DNA from: a virus
IMG/VR virus record: IMGVR_UViG_3300026473_000020
Location: 1-46,203 of that record
Reading direction: 5' to 3' (one strand)
DNA length: 46,203 nt
The notes beneath the pieces are model-generated. The model made no database searches, was not told where the DNA came from, and worked only from the letters and a program-made list of their open reading frames with translations. Made by a program: the position numbers and the translations under genes. Shown piece by piece: positions 9,210 through 17,624 of this stretch (position 1 is its first letter; each line of letters begins with the position of its first letter).

Positions 9210-10117
9210 AAGTTATTGAATTTGATGTTGTATTTTTAAGTTATGATGAACCTAATGCAGACTTGCATTATGCGGACCTGTGTAATAAAGTACCTTGGGC
9301 AAAACGTATTCACGGTGTTAAAGGTTCAGACCATGCACATAAAGCCGCAGCAGAAAGTAGTGACACTGATTGGTTTGTTACCGTCGATGCTGACAATATT
9401 GTAGATCCAAGATTTTTTAATCTCGATTTAAAAATGGATGATCCAAAGATACAGGTCTATGGATGGTGTGGCCGCAACGTTATCAATGGACTACGATATG
9501 GTAATGGTGGTTTAAAAATCTGGAAAAAAGATTTTGTTCTTAACATGAAAACACATGAAAATTCTGATAGCGATAGAGGACAAGTTGATTTTTGCTGGGA
9601 AGATGGATACAAAAACTTTCCTTTAAGTTTTAGTGATAGCATTATTACAGGAAGTCCATTTCAAGCATGGAGAGCAGGATTCCGTGAAGGTGTTAAAATG
9701 ACGTTGCTCGACGGAGTCAAAGTTCCTCCGGCTGAAATACAAGAACGCATTTGGTGGCATAACATTCATAGACTGCGTATGTGGTCTACGGTAGGCGCTC
9801 ACGAAGAAAACGGTCTATATGCTGTATACGGTGCTAGACTAGGAACATGGATGGCTAATTGCACAGACTGGAATTATATAGAAGTTAGAGATTTTGAAAT
9901 TCTTAGAGGAATCTGGAATCAATATGGACGTCCCTACGAAGAAGTAAACGGTGAAGGATTAGTTGATGCAACAAAGGACCTAGGTGAAAAAATTAAAGTT
10001 GGTTTAGGTTTGCACTGGCCTTATTTAGATCCTAACCAAAGCAAGTACACACTAGATTTATATAATGAAACTATGAATTTAAACGATACTTATTTTAGAA
10101 TGCCCGAAAATGTATGA
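9206..10117 (+). CDS. GT2-like glycosyltransferase 3
   Basis: A 303-residue protein. It opens with FDVVFLSYDEPNADLHYADL, then AKRIHGVKGSDHAHKAAAES, then WFVTVDADNIVDPRF, a DxD site near residue 60 as in GT2-type (GT-A) enzymes. The C-terminal half contains GSPFQAWRAGFREGVKM and IWWHNIHRLRMWSTVGAHEEN. The same three blocks occur in the last 230 residues of the next gene, so the two are paralogs. ATGA overlap at the start and 8-base overlap at the end indicate one operon. The sugar and acceptor are unknown; the cytoplasm is the expected location. Confidence 0.65.
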   Translation: MKVIEFDVVFLSYDEPNADLHYADLCNKVPWAKRIHGVKGSDHAHKAAAESSDTDWFVTVDADNIVDPRFFNLDLKMDDPKIQVYGWCGRNVINGLRYGNGGLKIWKKDFVLNMKTHENSDSDRGQVDFCWEDGYKNFPLSFSDSIITGSPFQAWRAGFREGVKMTLLDGVKVPPAEIQERIWWHNIHRLRMWSTVGAHEENGLYAVYGARLGTWMANCTDWNYIEVRDFEILRGIWNQYGRPYEEVNGEGLVDATKDLGEKIKVGLGLHWPYLDPNQSKYTLDLYNETMNLNDTYFRMPENV

Positions 10118-12377
10118 TATTTTTTATGTTTCAAAAAATTCCATTAACGACTATAACTGGAACTCAGTCAAGTCAAAATATCCCACAGCTAGAAAATTTG
10201 AAAACATAAATTCTTTTGATCAATTAAAAAAACAAGCATTTACTAAAATGTTTTGGGTTGTGTGGGACGACCTTACCTTATTAGACAATCTTAATTTAAA
10301 CACATACAGAGCTACCCAGTGGGACGATATGTATGTTCATGTATTTAAAAATAGTGATCATTACGACGGAGTTTGTTTATTTCCTAAGTCAGTTACAATT
10401 TCTCAAAGAGAATTTGATAATCGGTTTTTTACAGATAAAAAAGAAATAGATATTGTTGCTAGTATTCCACTAGGATATGATAAATTTAATATTACAACTT
10501 ACGATGATTATCTAAACGCTGTTGAACAATCAAGTACAGACATGTTTTGGGCAATTTGGCCTGATGTAAATGTCAAAGAAGATTTTAAATTTAATTATAA
10601 AGTTCCTAAGCATAATTCTAATATTGTTCATATTTTTAAAAATGGAGAATTTTTTGACGGCATTTGCTTATTTCCAAAAAATGTAAAAGTTTCTAAGAGA
10701 GAATTTTATCATAGATTTTTTGCAGAAAAAAAAGAAATAGATATTGTTGCTAGTATTCCAAAACAATACAACATCTATTCTCCTAAAACATTTGATGAGT
10801 ATAAACAAATTACAGACGATATGTTTTGGATTGTGTGGCCTGAGGTAAAAATTATTAACAATGAAATTTTTGATTTATATTTTAGCCATCACAATACCTA
10901 TGACAGAAGAGAAAATCATGTTTTTAAAAATTTGTGTAATTACGACGAATCTTACCTAAGCGGAATTTTGTTATGCAGCAAATTTAAACCTTTAACACAA
11001 GAAGAGTTTGATAAACAATATCCTACTGATAAAAAAGAATATAATATAATCGCTAGTAAATTTCAATATCCTATATATACAATCACATCTTACGAGCAAT
11101 ATTTAGATATATGTAAAACTGAATCTCAAAATATGTTTTGGTGTGTATGGCCAGAAATTAAAATATTAGATGATAAACTATTTGATTTGTATTTTGATCC
11201 AAATAGTGGGGCATTTGATTATGATAGAAAAGAAAATCATGTTTTTAAAAATTTATGTAACGACAAAGAATCTTTTCTAAACGGTGTAGTATTATTTTCT
11301 AAAGAAAAAATCATATCTAAAAAAGAATTTAATAGAAGATTTTTAATTGATAAAAAAGAACATAATTTTGTAGCAAGTCGTTATGCGTATCCTGTTTACA
11401 ATATTGATACTTATGACGATTACAAACAAATTATAGACACCGAATCTCAACCTTTATTCTGGGCAATTTGGCCTGAAATAGAAATTATTGATTCTGAAAT
11501 TTTTAATTTATATTTTGAACCTAATAATGGCGTATATGATTATGATAGAAATATCAATCATGTATTTCAGCATAAATTTAGAAACGAATTAACATATAAC
11601 GGATTGATGTTAATGTCTACATCAACGCCAGTTAGTCCTAAAGAAATTGATTTTAGGTTTTTAATTAATAAAAAACAATATGAACAAGTTGTTTCTAAGC
11701 ATAAAGACTATGATATAATATTTGTAAGTTATAACGAACCTAATGCTGAAGAAAATTATAATAAACTAATTAACAAATTTCCAAGAGCTAAACGAGTACA
11801 TGGTGTTAAAGGTATTCATCAAGCGCATATAAAGGCAGCTGAACTTGCCACAACAGACATGTTCTGGGTTGTTGATGCCGATGCACATATAATAGATGAT
11901 TTTAATTTTAATCATCAGGCAACGCGATACGAAAAAGATGTTGTTCATGTGTGGAGAAGTAAAAATCCAATAAATGATTTAATATATGGTTATGGTGGAG
12001 TAAAACTATTACCAAGAAAATTAACATTAGATATGGATGTAAATACAGCCGACATGACAACATCGATTAGTAAAAAATTTAAAGCAATGCCGGAAGTCAG
12101 TAATATATCTGCATTCAATACAGATCCTTTTAATACTTGGAAATCGGCATTTAGAGAATGTGTAAAACTTTCTAGTAGAACAATTGCTGGACAAGTTGAT
12201 GAGGAAACACAAAAGAGATTAGACATATGGTGTTCTGTAGCAAAAGACAAATTTGCTAATGATGCACTTAGCGGTGCAATTGCAGGACGTAAGTACGGAG
12301 AAGAAAATAAAAACAATCCAGAAGCCCTTGCAAAAATTAATGATTTTGATTGGTTAAAAACACAATATGGAATTTAA
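10110..12377 (+). CDS. Glycosyltransferase with five degenerate tandem cores
   Basis: A 755-residue protein. The C-terminal part (from about 532) is a paralog of the preceding GT: YDIIFVSYNEPNAEENYNKL, RVHGVKGIHQAHIKAAELAT, then MFWVVDADAHIIDDF with an intact DxD at 589-591. Upstream are five tandem units whose MFW (LFW in the fifth) occurs at residues 47, 145, 238, 342 and 449, each followed by W-[DP]-[DE] where the real domain has D-A-D. Each is also followed by HVFK and a [FLM]-x-[KST]-rich stretch, then KKEIDIVAS-like ends. The repeats therefore look like catalytically dead copies of the GT core, roughly 100 residues each, perhaps a substrate-binding or spacer array. The repeat lengths vary (93-107). 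Confidence 0.7.
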   Translation: MYDIFYVSKNSINDYNWNSVKSKYPTARKFENINSFDQLKKQAFTKMFWVVWDDLTLLDNLNLNTYRATQWDDMYVHVFKNSDHYDGVCLFPKSVTISQREFDNRFFTDKKEIDIVASIPLGYDKFNITTYDDYLNAVEQSSTDMFWAIWPDVNVKEDFKFNYKVPKHNSNIVHIFKNGEFFDGICLFPKNVKVSKREFYHRFFAEKKEIDIVASIPKQYNIYSPKTFDEYKQITDDMFWIVWPEVKIINNEIFDLYFSHHNTYDRRENHVFKNLCNYDESYLSGILLCSKFKPLTQEEFDKQYPTDKKEYNIIASKFQYPIYTITSYEQYLDICKTESQNMFWCVWPEIKILDDKLFDLYFDPNSGAFDYDRKENHVFKNLCNDKESFLNGVVLFSKEKIISKKEFNRRFLIDKKEHNFVASRYAYPVYNIDTYDDYKQIIDTESQPLFWAIWPEIEIIDSEIFNLYFEPNNGVYDYDRNINHVFQHKFRNELTYNGLMLMSTSTPVSPKEIDFRFLINKKQYEQVVSKHKDYDIIFVSYNEPNAEENYNKLINKFPRAKRVHGVKGIHQAHIKAAELATTDMFWVVDADAHIIDDFNFNHQATRYEKDVVHVWRSKNPINDLIYGYGGVKLLPRKLTLDMDVNTADMTTSISKKFKAMPEVSNISAFNTDPFNTWKSAFRECVKLSSRTIAGQVDEETQKRLDIWCSVAKDKFANDALSGAIAGRKYGEENKNNPEALAKINDFDWLKTQYGI

Positions 12378-13785
12378 TAGAAATATAAAAGGTAATGAAC
12401 TTAGAAAGATTGATGGAAAATATCAGTCTCGATATCTATTAGATGCAGAATTTGTTCATAAGGAATTAAACGAAGTAAGTCCAAGTTTTTGTTTGGCCAA
12501 ATGGTTTAATGTTAGTATACACATTCCGTCTGGAAGAACACATAGTTGTTATCATCCTAGAAGTCATGCAATTCCATTAGATGAAGTAAAGATCGATGTT
12601 AGTGCATTGCATAATACAAAATATAAAAAATCTCAACGTGCATTGATGTTACAGGGTATACGACCTAAAGAATGCGAATTTTGTTGGCAAATTGAAGATA
12701 GCGGAAACCAACTAAGCGATCGAGCATATCGAAGCAAAGATGTATGGGAACCAGGGTTAATTGATGAAGCATTAGAGCTTGGTTACGAGGGAAATGCTAA
12801 ACCAAGATATGTTGAAGTAAATTTTAATCAAGCATGTAATTTTAAATGTAGTTATTGTAGCCCTCATCTTAGCACAGCATGGTATGATGAAATTAAAAAA
12901 GAAGGCCCGTACCTTTTAACTGACCGTGTGCATAATGATATTCTATGGATTCAAAACGAATCACCAATCGACAATAGTCCTGAAAATCCTTATGTAAAAG
13001 CATTCTGGGAATGGCTTCCAGAAATTTATCCAACCTTACAAACATTCCGCATGACTGGCGGAGAACCGCTTATGGATAAAAATACCTTTAGGATGTTTGA
13101 ATATGTAAAAAATAATCCTAAAAGTGATCTTCATTTAAGTATTACAAGTAATTGCTGTCCTCCAAAAGACCAATGGTCAAAATTTATGTCTAGTTTAAAA
13201 GAAATTACAGATGCAGAGGCTGTTGATCATTTTATGTTATTTTGTAGTTTAGATAGTTGGGGTAAGCAAGCAGAATATATACGTAATGGAATGGATTTTG
13301 AAATGTTAAAGGCAAACGTCACTGACTATCTTGCAAATAGTCAGAAACATTCACTTACTTTTATCATAACATTTAATGCTTTGAGTTATACTCGTATTGT
13401 TGAATATTTGCAGAACATTATTAAATTGAGAAGAAAATTTAGTAAACGTAGACAACTAATTTGGTTTGATATCCCTCCGCTCCATGATCCAGATTTTTTA
13501 AATCCCAAAGTAATGCCAGAAATGGTAACAGAACTTAAATTGGCATTAAAATATATGTTAGAAAATAAAGAAGGTCGTGGTAATCAGTTTATGGGATTTA
13601 GCGACTTTGAAGTGAGTAAAGTTCGAAGATTAATTGATTGGATTGAATCAGATACAGGATTTGACAAAGATAAAGCTATGAAAAATTTTTATGAATTTTT
13701 CTCAGAACACGATAGAAGACGAAATACAAATTTTTTAAATACATTTCCTGAACTAACAGATTTTTGGAATAGGTGTAAAGAATAA
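12367..13785 (+). CDS. Radical SAM protein 1, N-terminal cysteine domain
   Basis: A 472-residue radical SAM enzyme. The CX3CX2C [4Fe-4S]/SAM motif is C157, C161, C164 (QACNFKCSYCSPHLSTAW), GGEP is at 231-234 and SLDSWG further on. Before the SAM barrel is a cysteine-containing domain (SCYHPRSHAIPLDEVKID near 60, ECEFCWQIED near 102), which fits an auxiliary twitch/SPASM-like cluster site placed at the N-terminus. The next gene is a close paralog with the same arrangement. Such enzymes often modify peptides or sugars by radical chemistry; the substrate here is unknown. It overlaps the preceding gene by 11 bases. Radical SAM assignment is firm, function is open. Confidence 0.88.
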   Translation: MEFNRNIKGNELRKIDGKYQSRYLLDAEFVHKELNEVSPSFCLAKWFNVSIHIPSGRTHSCYHPRSHAIPLDEVKIDVSALHNTKYKKSQRALMLQGIRPKECEFCWQIEDSGNQLSDRAYRSKDVWEPGLIDEALELGYEGNAKPRYVEVNFNQACNFKCSYCSPHLSTAWYDEIKKEGPYLLTDRVHNDILWIQNESPIDNSPENPYVKAFWEWLPEIYPTLQTFRMTGGEPLMDKNTFRMFEYVKNNPKSDLHLSITSNCCPPKDQWSKFMSSLKEITDAEAVDHFMLFCSLDSWGKQAEYIRNGMDFEMLKANVTDYLANSQKHSLTFIITFNALSYTRIVEYLQNIIKLRRKFSKRRQLIWFDIPPLHDPDFLNPKVMPEMVTELKLALKYMLENKEGRGNQFMGFSDFEVSKVRRLIDWIESDTGFDKDKAMKNFYEFFSEHDRRRNTNFLNTFPELTDFWNRCKE

Positions 13786-15152
13786 TGGATGATAGAGTAA
13801 ATTATATTAAAGGTGTTAGAGATCGTTTAAACAAAATAGGTCCAGGTTTTTGTGCAATGAAATGGTTGCATCAAACTTTGTATCTTCACACCGGTGATAA
13901 CCATAGTTGTTACCATCCTCGTCCTCATCACATTCCATTAGATGAAATTAAAATAGATGCAAGTGCTTTACACAATACTAAATGGAAAAAACAACAACGT
14001 AAAAAAATGTTAGAAGGTGAAAGACCAGAAGAATGTTATTATTGTTGGAATATTGAAGACTTGCCGGGAGAGCATATAAGTGATCGAATGATTCATAGTT
14101 CTAGCGATTTTTCAGAACCTTACATAGAAAAATTAGCAGAATTACCATGGGACGCTCCGGTAAACCCACGCTATCTAGAAGTAAGTTTTGGTAACGGATG
14201 CAACTATCGCTGTGGTTATTGTTGCCCACAGGCTAGTACTATGTGGATGGAAGAGATCAAGAAACACGGTAATTATGATTTAACTTATAATCAATATGGT
14301 ATTGAGTTTTTAAAAAATGGAACATATTATGGGCCTAAAGATGAAAACCCTTACATCGAAGCATTCTGGAAGTGGTGGCCAAGTTTACGTAATGATTTAC
14401 ATACTTTACGTATTACAGGCGGTGAACCATTAATGAATCCTGGTGCTATGCAGTTTTTTGATTTACTAGAAGATGAGCCAGCTCCCCATTTAGAGATTAC
14501 ACTTAATAGTAATCTTGGAGTAACTTTTGATCGAGTTGATCGATTAATAGCTCGAGTAAAAAGTTTAATAGAACAGAAAAAAATTAGAAAGTTTAGTTTC
14601 TTTACTAGCATTGATAGCTGGGGAGAACAAGCAGAATATATGCGTACAGGATTAAAATGTGATCACTGGGAACGCAATATGAAAGAAGTAATTAAAGCCG
14701 GTGCAACGGTAAATCTAATGTGTACTTATAACGTATTATGTGTAACTAATTTTCAAAAGTTATTACACAAAGTTATCGAATGGAGAAAAGAATACGGCAA
14801 GGAAGCTGTATCTTTTGATACACCATATTTAAAAGAACCGCCACACTGGATGATTAATATTTTGCCTGAAGAATTTATTAAACATCAAGAAGACACTTTA
14901 AAATTTATTGAAGATAATATGGATTGGTTTACAGGCGTCGAATACGAAAAGTTTAAACGTGTAACAGATTACATGAAAGAAAATCCAGTTAGCGATTTAA
15001 AAATTCTTCAAGGAAGAAGAGATTTTTATAGTTTCTTTTCTGAAAATGATAGAAGATTAGGAACTAATTTATTAGAGGTTTTTCCAGAGTATAGTAACTT
15101 TTATAACTTATGTAAAAACATTTACGAAAATTATGATAACAGAAACAAATAA
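13785..15152 (+). CDS. Radical SAM protein 2, paralog of 1
   Basis: A 455-residue paralog of the preceding gene, starting with a TAATG overlap. SAM cluster cysteines are C139, C143, C146 (NGCNYRCGYCCPQASTMW), with GGEP at 212-215 and SIDSWGEQAEYMRTG. The N-terminal cysteine domain is kept (SCYHPRPHHIPLDEIKID, ECYYCWNIED). Both paralogs share the C-terminal FYSFFSENDRR block. Two kept copies suggest sequential or alternative substrates. The N-terminal block is strongly conserved between the copies, so it may recognise a common leader or bind a second Fe-S cluster. Confidence 0.88.
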   Translation: MDDRVNYIKGVRDRLNKIGPGFCAMKWLHQTLYLHTGDNHSCYHPRPHHIPLDEIKIDASALHNTKWKKQQRKKMLEGERPEECYYCWNIEDLPGEHISDRMIHSSSDFSEPYIEKLAELPWDAPVNPRYLEVSFGNGCNYRCGYCCPQASTMWMEEIKKHGNYDLTYNQYGIEFLKNGTYYGPKDENPYIEAFWKWWPSLRNDLHTLRITGGEPLMNPGAMQFFDLLEDEPAPHLEITLNSNLGVTFDRVDRLIARVKSLIEQKKIRKFSFFTSIDSWGEQAEYMRTGLKCDHWERNMKEVIKAGATVNLMCTYNVLCVTNFQKLLHKVIEWRKEYGKEAVSFDTPYLKEPPHWMINILPEEFIKHQEDTLKFIEDNMDWFTGVEYEKFKRVTDYMKENPVSDLKILQGRRDFYSFFSENDRRLGTNLLEVFPEYSNFYNLCKNIYENYDNRNK

Positions 15153-16356
15153 AAATTCTTGGTGTGTTAATGCGTTCCATGGAATGAGCGCAAATAACAA
15201 CGGAAGTTCTAAAATGTGTTGTATGATTATTGAAGAATACAACAGAATGAAAGAATTACAACCAATTTATTTTGTAGACAAAATGTCTATCGAACAAAAT
15301 TTTAATAATCCTGTAGCAATACAAATTCGAAAAGATTTAGAAAACGGAATAAGAAATTATGCCTGCAAAAATTGTTGGGAAGAAGAAAATGCTGGACGTA
15401 AAAGTAAGCGTCTTCGAGATAATGAAATATATTTTAGATCGATAGAAAGGGGAGAAAAACCATTTACCGGTCTTGCTAAGTTTGAATTAAATCTAGGAAA
15501 TAATTGTAACATAAAGTGTAGAACCTGTGCTCCTCAGATTAGTTCAACATGGATGAAAGAAGATTACGATCTGCATCATTCAAAAATTTCTTATAAAGAA
15601 TATGCAGAAATGATGAGAGTGTTTCATCAGAGCTACGACGACGAAAGTGTTTTCTGGGAAGATTTAAAAAATAATTTAGTCAATATTAGACAATTTGATT
15701 TTTATGGCGGCGAACCGTTTTTAAGTAAAAAGATGTGGGAAATTCTAAGTATATGTGTTGACAAAGGATATGCTAAAGATATTGAATTGCATTATAATAC
15801 TAACGGTACAACTTGGCCAGAAGATAAAATTTCTATGTTTAAACATTTTAAAGGTGTTAATTTATCTTTTAGTATTGACGGTATAGAAGAACAATTTGAA
15901 TATATGAGATTTCCAGCAAAATGGAATGAAGTATTAGAAAATATGAATAAGGCAAAAGAGCTTGCTAATAGTTTAAAAACTCTTAAAATTAGTTGGTGCA
16001 TTACTTTAAGTACACTGAACATATATGACTTACCTAAAACAATAAATTTTTATTACGATCATTTTTCTAGTTTTGGTTTTTATCTAAATTTAGTTCACGG
16101 ACCCCGACATTATAATATTTCAACTCTCCCAACAGATATTAAAGAAAAAATTATTCAACATATTAATGATGTTGTGCCTAAGACGCAGAATCAAGCATGG
16201 ATGTATCTAGATGGCATTTTAAATTTTATAAAAAACGGACACTACGAGCCTTCAAGTTTTACTTCTCTAAAGGAAGTAACAAAAAAACACGATCAATATC
16301 GAGGACAAGAATTTAATAAAGTTTTTCCTGACTATTCAAAAATTATAGGTATGTAA
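15133..16356 (+). CDS. Radical SAM protein 3
   Basis: A 407-residue radical SAM protein overlapping the previous gene by 20 bases. Motif C125, C129, C132 (NNCNIKCRTCAPQISSTW), YGGEP at 191-195, FSIDG later. An N-terminal cysteine block (WCVNAFHGM, KMCCMIIEEY, then CKNCWEEENAGRKSKR near 78) corresponds to the accessory domain of genes 1 and 2, but more diverged. It ends in a GQEFNKVFPDYS-like tail, close to the FPE-Y endings of the other two. All three belong to one radical SAM subfamily common in phages, in my memory annotated as twitch-domain radical SAM proteins. The substrate is unknown. Confidence 0.86.
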   Translation: MITETNKNSWCVNAFHGMSANNNGSSKMCCMIIEEYNRMKELQPIYFVDKMSIEQNFNNPVAIQIRKDLENGIRNYACKNCWEEENAGRKSKRLRDNEIYFRSIERGEKPFTGLAKFELNLGNNCNIKCRTCAPQISSTWMKEDYDLHHSKISYKEYAEMMRVFHQSYDDESVFWEDLKNNLVNIRQFDFYGGEPFLSKKMWEILSICVDKGYAKDIELHYNTNGTTWPEDKISMFKHFKGVNLSFSIDGIEEQFEYMRFPAKWNEVLENMNKAKELANSLKTLKISWCITLSTLNIYDLPKTINFYYDHFSSFGFYLNLVHGPRHYNISTLPTDIKEKIIQHINDVVPKTQNQAWMYLDGILNFIKNGHYEPSSFTSLKEVTKKHDQYRGQEFNKVFPDYSKIIGM

Positions 16357-16358
16357 AA

Positions 16359-17624
16359 ATGAGTTTTTGGAATTTTAATGAATTAATACAAGTACATATT
16401 GAACTTACAAATCATTGTAATGCTGCTTGTCCTATGTGCGTAAGATTTTATAATTCTTCAGAGTTAATTAGACCAGATTTAAATTTAAGTCAAATTTCTT
16501 TAGAAGATTTTAAAAAATGGTTCCCTCAAGAAGTATTAGATAGAGTTAAACTTTGGTTATTCTGTGGCGTTCATGGAGATCCGTGTATGGCTAAAGATTT
16601 TTATGAAATATGCGAGTACATCATTAATAATAGTCCTGGGGTCATAGCTGTGCATACAAATGGCGGCATGAGAAATCCTGAATGGTGGGCAAAATTAGGT
16701 AATCTTTTTGCAAAAGGAAAAGCATCAAATCAATATAGGCTTACTTTTTCCATTGACGGGTTAGAAGATACAAATCACATTTATCGAAGAAACGTTAAAT
16801 GGGATAAACTTATAGCAAATGCACAAGCATTTATTGATGCGGGTGGGAGAGCTCTTTGGGACTTTTTAATTTTTAAACACAACGAGCATCAACTAGATAC
16901 TGCAAAAAAATTATCTGAGGATATGGGATTTACTGAATTTGTTCCTAAAAAAGCATTAGGCGTTGATAATGGAACAGAATTAATATATATGGTAGCTCTT
17001 AATAAAGAAGGACAATTAGATTACTATATTGAAGCTCCTACAAATCCCAAAAATAGAAATTTAGAAAATCCAACAGGAATCCAACCTTTAAAATTTTATC
17101 CTTTTTCAAAAGATGATTATAATAAGATGAAAGAAAATTCAGAATTTAAAAATTCTTATTATAAAAGAACAGAAGAAATTGTTGATATAATAGCAAGTTC
17201 TAAATATGACGAACACGACTCGTGTAATATTAAGTGTAAATCGCATATTGATGATGGGTATAAACGTGGAAAAGAAATTTTTGTCGATAGTGCTGGTAAC
17301 GTTATGCCTTGTTGTTATATTGGAACACATTTAAATGGAATTTATTCTGATCCTCCAAGTATGCAACTTGTTCGTAATTTAAATAATTATGGACCAGAAA
17401 AACTTAATTTAAATAACCATTCTTTAGAAGAAATTTTATCAGCGGAGCATTTAGATAGATTATATGCAGACACATGGGATAAAACAACAAAAGAAGGAAA
17501 ACTTGTTTATTGTTCTAAAACCTGCGGAACATTTTCATCTATAGATAAAATTTTTACACATGAAATTGTTTTAAAAAATAGAAAAAAAAGATATTTAGAA
17601 TCACAAAAACCAAATGAAAGTTGA
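16359..17624 (+). CDS. Radical SAM/SPASM protein 4
   Basis: A 421-residue radical SAM protein of a different type. The SAM motif is near the N-terminus (C20, C24, C27 in LTNHCNAACPMCVRFY), there is no accessory domain before it, and a C-terminal SPASM-like region has C289, C293, C318-C319 (GNVMPCCYIG) and C385, C389. Only FCGVHGDP takes the place of GGEP near residue 68. This layout (SAM barrel then SPASM) matches peptide maturases and other glycyl or sulfatase-type maturating enzymes. It starts just 2 bases after the previous stop and overlaps the next gene by 11. Together with the three before it, it makes a run of four radical SAM genes. Confidence 0.87.
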   Translation: MSFWNFNELIQVHIELTNHCNAACPMCVRFYNSSELIRPDLNLSQISLEDFKKWFPQEVLDRVKLWLFCGVHGDPCMAKDFYEICEYIINNSPGVIAVHTNGGMRNPEWWAKLGNLFAKGKASNQYRLTFSIDGLEDTNHIYRRNVKWDKLIANAQAFIDAGGRALWDFLIFKHNEHQLDTAKKLSEDMGFTEFVPKKALGVDNGTELIYMVALNKEGQLDYYIEAPTNPKNRNLENPTGIQPLKFYPFSKDDYNKMKENSEFKNSYYKRTEEIVDIIASSKYDEHDSCNIKCKSHIDDGYKRGKEIFVDSAGNVMPCCYIGTHLNGIYSDPPSMQLVRNLNNYGPEKLNLNNHSLEEILSAEHLDRLYADTWDKTTKEGKLVYCSKTCGTFSSIDKIFTHEIVLKNRKKRYLESQKPNES

